Shown here piece after piece: positions 9,083 to 16,634 of a DNA stretch of 64,000 nt. The DNA lies in contig NZ_JBHRXK010000002.1 of the NCBI RefSeq assembly GCF_042648505.1, positions 310,001 to 374,000 of the forward strand, written 5' to 3'. How positions within the stretch are numbered: position 1 is the first letter of the stretch; each line of letters opens with the position of its first letter. Source of the stretch: Lysobacter_L cavernae (GTDB taxonomy: Bacteria; Pseudomonadota; Gammaproteobacteria; Xanthomonadales; Xanthomonadaceae). The notes beneath the pieces are model-generated. The model worked only from the letters and a program-made list of their open reading frames with translations, was not told the origin of the DNA and searched no databases. The translations under genes were made by a program, and so were the position numbers.

Positions 9083-10039
9083 TCAGCCTGCGGCGGCCGG
9101 ATACAACTCCCGCGCCGTCTCCCGCAGCGCCTCCAGCACGCGTTCGGCGCCAGGCGAGAGCGGGTGATCGCGGCGGCGGATGATGCCGAAGTACTCCATG
9201 CCCACGCCCAGCTCGACCGGCAGCACGGCCAGCAGGCCGGCGCGGCAATACGGCGCGACCGCGTCGGCCGGCAGCGCGGTCAGCAGGTCGCTGTTCTGCA
9301 GCAGGTTGGTCGTGACCGGCAGCGAGGTGGTCTCCACCACATTGCGCGGCGGCGCCAGGCTGCGTTCGAGGAACATCGCATCGAGCTTGCCGCGCAGCAC
9401 GCTGCCCGGCGGCGGCAGGATCCAGCCGTAGTCGGCCAGTTGCGCATGGCCCAGCGTCGGTTGCCGGGTCAGCGGGTGGCCGGCGCGGGCGATCACCGCG
9501 TGCGGCTCGTCGGCCAGCGGTTCGAACTCCAGCGTGTCGATGCCCTCAGGGCCGAGGATGCGGCCGATCACGATGTCGAGCTGGCCGTCGAGCAACTTCG
9601 CCACCAGCGGCCGGCTGTAGTCCATCTCCACCGAGACCATGATGTCGGGGAACTCGCGCTTGATGCTGGCGATCGCCTGCGGGACCAGGTTGGTGCCGGG
9701 ATTGACCACGGTGCCGATCGCCGCCTGGCCCATGCGGCCGCTGCGCAGCGCGGTGATCTCCTCGTGGGCGCGACCGATCTCCGACAACGCGGCGCGGGCG
9801 CGGCGGATCAGCACCTGGCCGTACCAGGTCGGCTCGACGCCGCGGGCGTGGCGATCGAACAGCTTCACACCCAGCGTGGCTTCCATCTCGGTGAGCAGCT
9901 TGGACGCGGCCGGCTGGGTCATGCGCGCCGCCTCGGCCGCGCGCAGCACCGAGCGGTGCTCGTCCAGGTGCAGCAGCAGCCACAGCTGGCGGGTCTTGAG
10001 CCGCGCCAATGGCGTGGCCTGCGAAGTGACGGTCAACAT
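9083..10039 (-). CDS. LysR-type regulator, GbpR-like
   Basis: A 318-residue LysR regulator. An N-terminal winged HTH (LHLDEHRSVLRAAEAARMTQ, then PAASKLLTEMEATLGVKLFD) is followed by a substrate-binding domain with the VNPGTNLVPQAIASIK stretch seen in galactose-binding-protein regulators. The ATG at 10039 was chosen because GGGAGGGAA lies just upstream; an ATG at 10066 in the same frame lacks that signal. It sits between the GH43 pair and the galactose oxidation operon, facing away from the latter, so it is the natural candidate to control both. A 14-bp sequence in its promoter recurs before the GH43 operon. Inducer unknown; a galactose or arabinose derivative is inferred. Confidence 0.85.
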   Translation of the reverse strand: MLTVTSQATPLARLKTRQLWLLLHLDEHRSVLRAAEAARMTQPAASKLLTEMEATLGVKLFDRHARGVEPTWYGQVLIRRARAALSEIGRAHEEITALRSGRMGQAAIGTVVNPGTNLVPQAIASIKREFPDIMVSVEMDYSRPLVAKLLDGQLDIVIGRILGPEGIDTLEFEPLADEPHAVIARAGHPLTRQPTLGHAQLADYGWILPPPGSVLRGKLDAMFLERSLAPPRNVVETTSLPVTTNLLQNSDLLTALPADAVAPYCRAGLLAVLPVELGVGMEYFGIIRRRDHPLSPGAERVLEALRETARELYPAAAG

Positions 10040-10102
10040 GGTTCCCTCCCCGTGCGCGCCGGACATTGCGACGAGCTATATGGCAAGGGAATAGAATTGG
10101 CT

Positions 10103-10116
10103 GAAAATTTCATTTG
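10103..10116 (+). promoter_or_regulatory. Candidate LysR-type operator, copy B
   Basis: GAAAATTTCATTTG, 64 bp upstream of the LysR-type start and about 200 bp before the divergent dehydrogenase gene. It is identical to the copy at 5593-5606. The position suits autoregulation plus divergent activation, the common LysR arrangement. Confidence 0.4.
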
Positions 10117-10312
10117 CGCAACATAGCTGCGCCGTCGAGGCTATCGCGGCTTCTCCCACCCTCCCGTTCGCGGGCGAGGCACCCTTTCCCGGCAACAGGA
10201 GAGGGGTGATGGGAGGATGCTTGAACAGCTGCCGGAAAGGCACGCGGGAGAACGAGGACAAAATGATCCGACGCGACAGCGAGGGCACAGCGCCCGCGCC
10301 AAGGGGCCAGCC

Positions 10313-11053
10313 GTGAGCGGCCGTCTGCAAGGCAAGGTGGCGATCGTCACCGGTGCGGCCAGCGGCATCGGCGCGGCGACGGCGCGGCTGTTCGCCGAGC
10401 ACGGCGCGACCGTCGCCGGCTTCGACCGCAACGCCCCCACTGCGCCGCATGCCGGCGTCGAATACCTGGTCGCCGATGTCACCGATGGCGCCGCGATCGA
10501 CGCCGCGGTCGCGCAGGTGCGCGCGCGCCACGGCCGCATCGACGTGCTGGTCAACAATGCCGGCGCCGACGTGTTCGCGCAGCCGCTGCAACTGAGCGAC
10601 GGCGACTGGCAGCGCTGCCTCGACCTCAACCTCAAGGGCGCCTGGAACCTGGTCCGCGCGGTGCTGCCGTCGATGCTGGACAACGGTGCGGGCAGCATCG
10701 TCAACATCGCCTCGGTGCACGGGCACAAGATCATCCCCGGCAGCTTTCCCTACAACGTCGCCAAGCACGGCCTGATCGGGCTGACCCGCGCATTGGGCAT
10801 CGAGTACGCCGCACGCGGCATCCGTGTCAACTCGATCTCGCCCGGACTGATCCTGGTGCCACGCATCGAGGCCTGGTTCGCCGCGCAACCGGGCATGCGC
10901 GAGCAGCAGACCGGACTGTTGCCGTGCAAGCGCATCGGCACGCCGGACGAAGTCGCGCATACCGCGCTGTTCCTCGCCAGCGACGAGGCACGCTTCATCA
11001 ATGCCACCGACATCCTGATCGATGGCGGCCGTTCGCAGATCTACCACGACTGA
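10313..11053 (+). CDS. SDR dehydrogenase, probable D-galactose (or L-arabinose) 1-dehydrogenase
   Basis: A 246-residue classical short-chain dehydrogenase: cofactor loop TGAASGIG near the N-terminus, NNAG, catalytic YNVAK preceded by Ser in NIASVHG, and the C-terminal ILIDGG. The GTG at 10313 was preferred over an ATG at 10217 because AAGGGG lies 6 nt upstream and the SDR fold begins immediately (GRLQGKVAIVTG). It heads dgoA-dgoD with only 10 bp to dgoA. In oxidative galactose pathways the first step is oxidation of galactose to galactonolactone by such an enzyme. That role is inferred from neighbours; SDR sequence alone does not fix the sugar. Confidence 0.8.
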   Translation: MSGRLQGKVAIVTGAASGIGAATARLFAEHGATVAGFDRNAPTAPHAGVEYLVADVTDGAAIDAAVAQVRARHGRIDVLVNNAGADVFAQPLQLSDGDWQRCLDLNLKGAWNLVRAVLPSMLDNGAGSIVNIASVHGHKIIPGSFPYNVAKHGLIGLTRALGIEYAARGIRVNSISPGLILVPRIEAWFAAQPGMREQQTGLLPCKRIGTPDEVAHTALFLASDEARFINATDILIDGGRSQIYHD

Positions 11054-11063
11054 CAACGCCTCG

Positions 11064-11690
11064 ATGACCTCTACCGCCCTTGCCTTCCACCTGCCGCTGA
11101 TCGCGATCCTGCGCGGCATCACGCCTGCGGACGTGCTCGATCACGTCGGCGCGCTGGTCGAGGAAGGCTACGACGCGATCGAGATACCGCTGAACTCGCC
11201 CGACTGGCAGCGCAGCCTCGCCATCGCGCAGCAAACGTTTGGTACGAGGGCATACCTCGGCGCCGGCACCGTGCTGACGCAGGACGACGCCGACGCGGTC
11301 GCCGCACTCGGACTGCGCTTCATCGTCACGCCGAACACCAACCCGGCGCTGATCCGCCATGCCAGCGCACGCGGCCTTGCGGTCATCGCCGGCTTCGCCA
11401 CGCCGAGCGAGGCGTTCGCCGCGCTCGCCGCGGGCGCGCCGATGCTGAAGTTGTTTCCCGCGGCGACGTTCGGTCCCGGCTACGTGCGCGCGTTGCGCGC
11501 GGTGCTGCCGGCGCAGACGCCGTTGTTCGCGGTCGGAGGCATCGCGCCGGCCAGCATCGCCGGCTATCTCGCCTCCGGCTGCAGCGGCGCTGGCCTCGGC
11601 GGCGAGTTGTACCGCGCCGGCCAATCCATCGAACAGACGCGAGCCAACGCCCGCGCCTTCAAACAGGCTTACATGGAAGCAATCGAATGA
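11064..11690 (+). CDS. dgoA: 2-dehydro-3-deoxy-6-phosphogalactonate aldolase
   Basis: A 208-residue KDPG/KDPGal aldolase-family protein that splits KDPGal into pyruvate and glyceraldehyde-3-phosphate. Class I aldolase features are present: Arg17 in AILRGIT, Glu40 in DAIEIPLNSP, LGAGTVL, and the Schiff-base Lys129 in MLKLFPA. The IPLNSP sequence after Glu40 is typical of DgoA, where KDPG aldolases have VTLRT (compare the Eda at 20881-21519). The ATG at 11064 follows the SDR stop; a longer frame to 11022 overlaps that gene and is not needed. The stop overlaps the dgoD start by 4 bp (ATGA), implying translational coupling. Confidence 0.92.
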   Translation: MTSTALAFHLPLIAILRGITPADVLDHVGALVEEGYDAIEIPLNSPDWQRSLAIAQQTFGTRAYLGAGTVLTQDDADAVAALGLRFIVTPNTNPALIRHASARGLAVIAGFATPSEAFAALAAGAPMLKLFPAATFGPGYVRALRAVLPAQTPLFAVGGIAPASIAGYLASGCSGAGLGGELYRAGQSIEQTRANARAFKQAYMEAIE

Positions 11691-12835
11691 AGATCGCGCG
11701 CCTGAGTACTTACCGCGTCGCGCCGCGCTGGTGTTTCCTCAAGATCGAAACCGACGACGGCCTGGTCGGCTGGGGCGAGCCGGTGATCGAAGGCCGCGCG
11801 CGCACGGTCGAAACCGCGGTGCACGAGCTGTCGGACTACCTGGTCGGACAGGACCCGTCGCGCATCAACGACCTGTGGCAGACGCTGTACCGTGGCGGTT
11901 TCTACCGCGGCGGGCCGATCCTGATGAGCGCGATCGCCGGCATCGACCAGGCGTTGTGGGACATCAAGGGCAAGGCGCTGGGCGTGCCGGTGTACCAGTT
12001 GCTCGGCGGCCTGGTGCGCGACCGCATGAAGACCTACCGCTGGGTCGGCGGCGACCGCCCGGCCGAGATCATCGCGCAGATGCAGCGCCACCGCGCCGAC
12101 GGCTTCGACACGTTCAAGTTCAACGGCACCGAGGAGCTGGGCATCATCGACACGCCGCGCGCGATCGATGCGGCGGTGGCGAAGGTCGCGCAGATCCGCG
12201 ATGCGTTCGGTTTCGACATCGACTTCGGCATCGACTTCCACGGCCGCGTCAGCGCGCCGATGGCGCGCGTGCTGCTGCGCGAGCTGGAACCGTTCCGGCC
12301 GCTGTTCGTCGAGGAGCCGGTGCTGCCCGAGCAGGCCGAGTACTACCCGCGCCTGGCGACGGCCACTTCCATTCCGCTGGCCGCGGGCGAGCGCATGTAC
12401 TCGCGCTTCGACTTCAAGCCGGTGCTGGCCGCGGGCGGGCTGTCGATCCTGCAGCCGGACCTGTCGCACGCCGGCGGCATCAGCGAATGTTTCAAGATCG
12501 CGGCGATGGCCGAGGCCTACGATGTCGCGCTCGCGCCGCATTGCCCGCTCGGGCCGATCGCGCTGGCGGCGTGCCTGCAGCTCGATTTCGTCGCACGCAA
12601 CGCGGTACTGCAGGAGCAGAGCATCGGCATCCACTACAACGACGGCGCCGACCTGCTCGACTACGTGCTCAACAAGGACGACTTCCGCTGCGTCGACGGC
12701 AATATCGCCGCACTGCCGAAACCGGGGCTGGGCGTGGAAATCGACGAGGCGCGCGTGATCGAGGCCAGCCGCAACCCGCCGGACTGGCGCAACCCGCTGT
12801 GGCGCCATGCAGACGGCTCGGTGGCGGAGTGGTGA
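11687..12835 (+). CDS. dgoD: D-galactonate dehydratase
   Basis: A 382-residue enolase-superfamily enzyme converting D-galactonate to 2-dehydro-3-deoxygalactonate. The active site aligns with the E. coli DgoD numbering without gaps: Asp183 and His185 in GIDFHGR, Glu209 in FVEEPVLP, Glu235 in AAGERMYSR and His285 in ALAPHCPLGP. It is cotranscribed with the dehydrogenase and aldolase and overlaps dgoA by 4 bp. A strong terminator lies 11 bp downstream, so the lactonase and kinase of the same pathway probably have their own promoter. Confidence 0.93.
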   Translation: MKIARLSTYRVAPRWCFLKIETDDGLVGWGEPVIEGRARTVETAVHELSDYLVGQDPSRINDLWQTLYRGGFYRGGPILMSAIAGIDQALWDIKGKALGVPVYQLLGGLVRDRMKTYRWVGGDRPAEIIAQMQRHRADGFDTFKFNGTEELGIIDTPRAIDAAVAKVAQIRDAFGFDIDFGIDFHGRVSAPMARVLLRELEPFRPLFVEEPVLPEQAEYYPRLATATSIPLAAGERMYSRFDFKPVLAAGGLSILQPDLSHAGGISECFKIAAMAEAYDVALAPHCPLGPIALAACLQLDFVARNAVLQEQSIGIHYNDGADLLDYVLNKDDFRCVDGNIAALPKPGLGVEIDEARVIEASRNPPDWRNPLWRHADGSVAEW

Positions 12836-12846
12836 GATGATCCCTC

Positions 12847-12876
12847 GTCCCGGCTTGGCCGGGACGCGCTTTTTTT
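12847..12876 (+). terminator. Rho-independent terminator after dgoD
   Basis: Stem GTCCCGGC / GCCGGGAC with a TTG loop, then a short GCGC linker and seven T residues (12870-12876). It ends the SDR-dgoA-dgoD transcript 11 bp after the dgoD stop. Confidence 0.8.
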
Positions 12877-12883
12877 GTTCGTC

Positions 12884-12941
12884 ATTCCCGCGAAGGCGGG
12901 AATTGAATGCTACGTCCATGGATTCCCGCCTTCGCGGGAAT
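12884..12941. repeat. Paired REP palindromes (BIME-like)
   Basis: Two copies of ATTCCCGC-4 nt-GCGGGAAT at 12884-12903 (loop GAAG) and 12922-12941 (loop CTTC), in opposite orientation, 18 bp apart. Related palindromes occur at 16506, 45594 and 55784. The pair lies between dgoD and the lactonase gene. Confidence 0.8.
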
Positions 12942-12970
12942 TACGCTGTTTCGAGTCTTCTGGATTGTTC

Positions 12971-13864
12971 GTGACCACCGCCACCCTCGCCATCGACTCC
13001 CGCAACCAGCTCGGCGAAGGCATCCTCTGGTGTGATCGCGCGCGGGCATTGTGGTGGGTCGACATCACCGGCGCGCGGCTGTGGCGGCACCATCCCGGCA
13101 GCGGCGACGCGCGCAGCTGGCCGATGCCGCAACCGCTGGCCTGCATCGCGCTGACCGACTCCGGACGCTTGCTGCTGGGTCTGGCGAAAGGCCTGCACCT
13201 GACCGACATCGACATGACCACGCCACCGGTCGATGGCTCGACGTTGTCGTTGCAGCCGTTGGCCGAAATCGAAGCCGACAACAGCCACACCCGCCTCAAC
13301 GACGGTCGCGCCGACCGCTTTGGCGGCTTCGTGTTCGGCACCAAGAACGAACGCGGCGACGCTGCGAAGACCGGCGCCTTTTATCGCTGGCATCCGCAAC
13401 ATGGCCTGCACGCGCTGGCACTGCCCGGGGCGTGGATTCCCAATTCGATCGGCTTCTCGCCTGACGGGCGCACGATGTACTTCTGCGATTCACCCGAACG
13501 CCGCATCCTGTACTGCGATTACGACGAACGCGGCGCAGCGTCATCGCCACGATTGTTCGCCACTATCGACGCGCCGGGCGAACCAGACGGTTGCACCGTC
13601 GATGCCGAGGGCCATCCGTGGAGCGCGCAGTGGGCGGCGGGGCGCGTCGTGCGTTACCGGCCCGATGGCACCATCGAGCGCATCGTTTCGGTACCGGTGG
13701 AAAATCCAAGCTGCTGCGCGCTTGCCGACGATGCGCTCTACATCACCAGCGCGCGCGAGGGCATGAGCGAAGCAGCACTCTCGCAGTCACCGCAGGCCGG
13801 GGGTGTTTTCGTCGCCGCACTGGAGCGCGCGTTCGGCCTACCGGAAAGCCGGGTGGCACTGTGA
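12971..13864 (+). CDS. SMP-30/gluconolactonase family sugar lactonase
   Basis: A 297-residue six-bladed propeller lactonase. Metal-site motifs are LGEGILW near the N-terminus, RLNDGRADRFGGFVFGT, IPNSIGFSPDG and EPDGCTVDAEGHPW. It would hydrolyse the lactone made by the dehydrogenase at 10313, giving galactonate for DgoD. The start is uncertain: the GTG at 12971 (VTTATLAIDSRN) begins the conserved fold, a TTG lies at 12965, and a longer frame to an ATG at 12875 would read through the REP pair and is unlikely. No strong ribosome-binding site is visible. It overlaps dgoK by 4 bp. Confidence 0.85.
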   Translation: MTTATLAIDSRNQLGEGILWCDRARALWWVDITGARLWRHHPGSGDARSWPMPQPLACIALTDSGRLLLGLAKGLHLTDIDMTTPPVDGSTLSLQPLAEIEADNSHTRLNDGRADRFGGFVFGTKNERGDAAKTGAFYRWHPQHGLHALALPGAWIPNSIGFSPDGRTMYFCDSPERRILYCDYDERGAASSPRLFATIDAPGEPDGCTVDAEGHPWSAQWAAGRVVRYRPDGTIERIVSVPVENPSCCALADDALYITSAREGMSEAALSQSPQAGGVFVAALERAFGLPESRVAL

Positions 13865-14748
13865 TCGCAGTCGACTGGGGCACCACGCGCCTGCGCGCCT
13901 ACCGGCTCGACGCCGACGGCGCGGTGCTGGAACGGCGTGACGGCGGCGAAGGCGCACTGTCCTGCGCCGGCCGCCACGCGCAGGCGCTCGCCGCACTGAT
14001 CGCCGGCTGGGACGACGGCGCGATCGTGCTGTGTGGCATGGTCGGCGCGCGCGGCGGCTGGCGGGAAGTGCCCTATGTCGATTGCCCGGCCGATGCGGTG
14101 CAACTCGCCGCCGCGCTGCTGCCGCTGCAGGACGAGGACCTGCCTGACCGCAAACTGTGGCTGGTGCCGGGAATGGCCGACCACACGCGCAGCGTGCCCG
14201 ACGTGATGCGCGGCGAGGAGACGCAGGTGGCCGGACTGCTCGACACGCTCGATGCCGGCGAGCACACGGTCTGTCTGCCCGGCACGCACAGCAAGTGGGT
14301 GCGGGTGGAAAGCGGCCGCATCACATCCATCGCCACCGCGATGACCGGCGAACTGTTCGCACTGCTGCGCACGCACAGCACGTTGGGCCGCCTGATGGAA
14401 TCCGCGCAACACGACCGCTTCGACGCAGCCGCGTTCGACGACGGTCTGGCGCGCAGCGCGCAGCCCGGTGGCTTCAGCCATCACCTGTTCGGCGTGCGCA
14501 GCCTGGGGTTGTTCGGCCGCTGGCCGGACGAGGCATTGCCGTCATACCTGTCGGGATTGCTGATCGGGCACGAAGTGCGCGCGTTGGCGGCATCGTCATC
14601 CGCGCCGGTGCACCTGCTCGGCGGCGATGCGCTGGTCGATGCGTATGCGCGGGCACTGGCAGCGCTGGGAATCGCCAGCATCCGCCACGCGGAAACACTG
14701 GGTGCCACCGGCATGCACCGGCTGGTGCGATTGCGCGGCATCGCCTGA
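13861..14748 (+). CDS. dgoK: 2-dehydro-3-deoxygalactonokinase
   Basis: A 295-residue protein that phosphorylates KDGal to KDPGal, the substrate of the aldolase at 11064. It has the DgoK signature start VIAVDWGTTRLRAYRLD (ATP-binding), then CGMVGARGGWREVPYVDCP, VCLPGTHSKWVRV and TAMTGELFALL. The GTG at 13861 overlaps the lactonase stop (GTGA) and begins exactly at the conserved fold, so the longer frame upstream is rejected. With the dehydrogenase, lactonase, DgoD and DgoA it completes a full oxidative galactose route within 4.5 kb. Confidence 0.92.
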   Translation: MIAVDWGTTRLRAYRLDADGAVLERRDGGEGALSCAGRHAQALAALIAGWDDGAIVLCGMVGARGGWREVPYVDCPADAVQLAAALLPLQDEDLPDRKLWLVPGMADHTRSVPDVMRGEETQVAGLLDTLDAGEHTVCLPGTHSKWVRVESGRITSIATAMTGELFALLRTHSTLGRLMESAQHDRFDAAAFDDGLARSAQPGGFSHHLFGVRSLGLFGRWPDEALPSYLSGLLIGHEVRALAASSSAPVHLLGGDALVDAYARALAALGIASIRHAETLGATGMHRLVRLRGIA

Positions 14749-14787
14749 CACGTTGTTGAAACGCGCTTCGTGCGCGTTCTTGAATAC

Positions 14788-14813
14788 GCGAGTCCGGCAT
14801 TGCCCGGACTCGC
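14788..14813. terminator. Hairpin between convergent dgoK and SGLT genes
   Basis: Perfect 10-bp stem GCGAGTCCGG / CCGGACTCGC with a 6-nt loop, 39 bp after dgoK and 40 bp after the convergent symporter gene. No T-tract on either side; a bidirectional termination role is inferred from position. Confidence 0.5.
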
Positions 14814-14853
14814 CCACGCGTCCCACGCCGTGCGCGGGACGCAACGCGATCGG

Positions 14854-16443
14854 TCACCAGTACGCCGCGTACAACGCCACCAGAATCGCGACCACACCCA
14901 GTGCACCGATATTGAAGCCCAGCGGCGTGCGGTAACTGACATCGTCGACGCGGATCAGGTCACTGCCTTCCTTCTGCTTCGGCGTGGCCAGCGACACGAT
15001 CACCGCCAACGCCAGCGCCAGCAGGAACACCAGGCCGACGCGGTCGATGAACGGCAGCGCCGGCCAGGCCAGCTTCAGCACCACCGACAGCGCGAACGAG
15101 CCGATCGCCGCGGCCAGCGCGCCGGCCTCGTTGGCGCGCTTCCAGAACAGACCGAGCACGAAGATCACCACGATGCCCGGGGTGAAGAAGCCGGTGTACT
15201 CCTGGATGTACTGGAAGGCCTGGTCGAAGCTGCCCAGCAGCGGCCGCGCCGTCAGGATCGCCAGTACCACCGCCACCGCCGCGGCGATGCGGCCGACACG
15301 GACCAGCTTGACCTGCTCCTGCTCGTGGTCGCCGTTCGCGCTCGCCTTGCGGCTACCGTGCTTGGCGTAGAAGTCCAGGGTGAAGATGGTCGCGATCGAA
15401 TTGATCTTCGATGCCAGCGAGGCCACGATCGCCGCCACCAGCGCCGCGAACACCAGGCCCAGCACGCCGCTGGGCAGCAGCGCCATCATCGTCGGATACG
15501 CCTGGTCGGGCTTGGTCAGGTCCGGTGCCAGCATCACTGCGGCGATGCCAGGCACCACCACCACCAGCGGCATCAGCAGCTTCAGGAACGCGGCAAACAG
15601 CACGCCCTTCTGCGCCTCGCCCAGGTCCTTGGCGGCGAGCGCACGCTGGATGATGTACTGGTTGAAGCCCCAGTAACTGACATTCATGATCCACATGCCG
15701 CCGATCAGCACGCTGATGCCGGGCAAGTCCTTGTAGAAGGGATTGTCGCGGCTCAGGATCATGTCGAAGTGCTCCGGGTGCGCCGCGAGCAGCTTGTGGT
15801 AGCCGGCAACCACGCTGCCATCGCCGACCTGTGACAACGTCAGCCAGCTCACCAGCAATCCGCCGAGCACCAGCAGCGTAACCTGCACGATGTCGGTCAG
15901 CGCTACCGCCTTCAGCCCGCCGTACAACTGGTAGGCCAGGGCGAACGCGCCCAGCAGTGCCAGCGCCAGCATCTGGTCGATGCCGGTGACCTGGCTGACC
16001 GCAATCGAGCCCAGCCACAGGATCGATGTCAGGTTGACGAACACATACAGGCCCAGCCAGAACACCGCCATCAGGGTGCGGATGCCGGTGCCGTACCGTT
16101 GCTCCAGGAACTGCGGCATCGTGTAGATGCCATTGCGCAGGAAGATCGGCAGGAAGAACTTGCCGACGATCAGCAAGGTGGCCGCGGCCATCCATTCGTA
16201 GGAGGCAATCGCCAGGCCGATCGCGTAGCCCGAACCGGACATGCCGATGATCTGCTCGGCGGAGATGTTGGCCGCGATCAGCGAGGCGCCGATCGCCCAC
16301 CACGGCAGCGACTTGCTGGCGAGGAAGTAGTCGCTGGCGGATTTCTTGTGGCCTTCCTTCTCGCGCGACACCCATTGCGCGAGCGCGAAGATGCCGATCA
16401 GGTAGACCAGCAGGATCGCCAGATCCAGAGTCGAAAGCTTCAA
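14854..16443 (-). CDS. Sodium:solute symporter, SGLT/galactose type
   Basis: A 529-residue SSF-family protein with about 14 hydrophobic segments, placing it in the inner membrane. It keeps the sugar-site motifs of Vibrio SGLT: AANISAEQIIGMSG (residues about 57-70), WIMNVSYWGFNQYIIQRALA and QAFQYIQEYTGFF, as well as the ASKINSIATIFTLDFY Na+-site helix. Galactose is therefore the favoured substrate, which fits the adjacent galactose oxidation genes. It lies 191 bp downstream of the GH3 gene on the same strand and convergent to dgoK. Glucose cannot be excluded. Confidence 0.9.
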   Translation of the reverse strand: MKLSTLDLAILLVYLIGIFALAQWVSREKEGHKKSASDYFLASKSLPWWAIGASLIAANISAEQIIGMSGSGYAIGLAIASYEWMAAATLLIVGKFFLPIFLRNGIYTMPQFLEQRYGTGIRTLMAVFWLGLYVFVNLTSILWLGSIAVSQVTGIDQMLALALLGAFALAYQLYGGLKAVALTDIVQVTLLVLGGLLVSWLTLSQVGDGSVVAGYHKLLAAHPEHFDMILSRDNPFYKDLPGISVLIGGMWIMNVSYWGFNQYIIQRALAAKDLGEAQKGVLFAAFLKLLMPLVVVVPGIAAVMLAPDLTKPDQAYPTMMALLPSGVLGLVFAALVAAIVASLASKINSIATIFTLDFYAKHGSRKASANGDHEQEQVKLVRVGRIAAAVAVVLAILTARPLLGSFDQAFQYIQEYTGFFTPGIVVIFVLGLFWKRANEAGALAAAIGSFALSVVLKLAWPALPFIDRVGLVFLLALALAVIVSLATPKQKEGSDLIRVDDVSYRTPLGFNIGALGVVAILVALYAAYW

Positions 16444-16505
16444 AGCATCATCTCCCCATTTGTCCTGGAGCTCCCTGTTTGCGGGGCCCCTGTTTTTTGT
16501 TCGTC

Positions 16506-16525
16506 ATCCCCGCGAAGGCGGGGAT
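16506..16525. repeat. REP palindrome
   Basis: ATCCCCGC-GAAG-GCGGGGAT, 8-bp arms, in the GH3-SGLT intergenic region. Variant of the palindrome at 12884. Confidence 0.7.
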
Positions 16526-16570
16526 CCGATGTTTTGACCGGCCGGAACGAAAGTCGCCGCCTCCCCGTCT

Positions 16571-16596
16571 GGCTCAAGGCCAACCTGCCTTGAGCC
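16571..16596. terminator. Hairpin downstream of the GH3 gene
   Basis: Perfect 10-bp arms GGCTCAAGGC / GCCTTGAGCC with a 6-nt loop, 39 bp beyond the GH3 stop on the minus strand. Part of it resembles a dispersed repeat (compare 56341-56360). It may end or attenuate the GH3 transcript; no U-run follows. Confidence 0.4.
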
Positions 16597-16634
16597 TGCT
16601 GAAGGGTCGGGATGACGGCGACGCAAGCGCTCCG

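Noticed and set aside
12884..12941. Inverted repeats considered as IS ends
   Set aside because: Only 18 bp lie between them and no transposase is near; related palindromes recur in the window at spacer sites, fitting REP elements.
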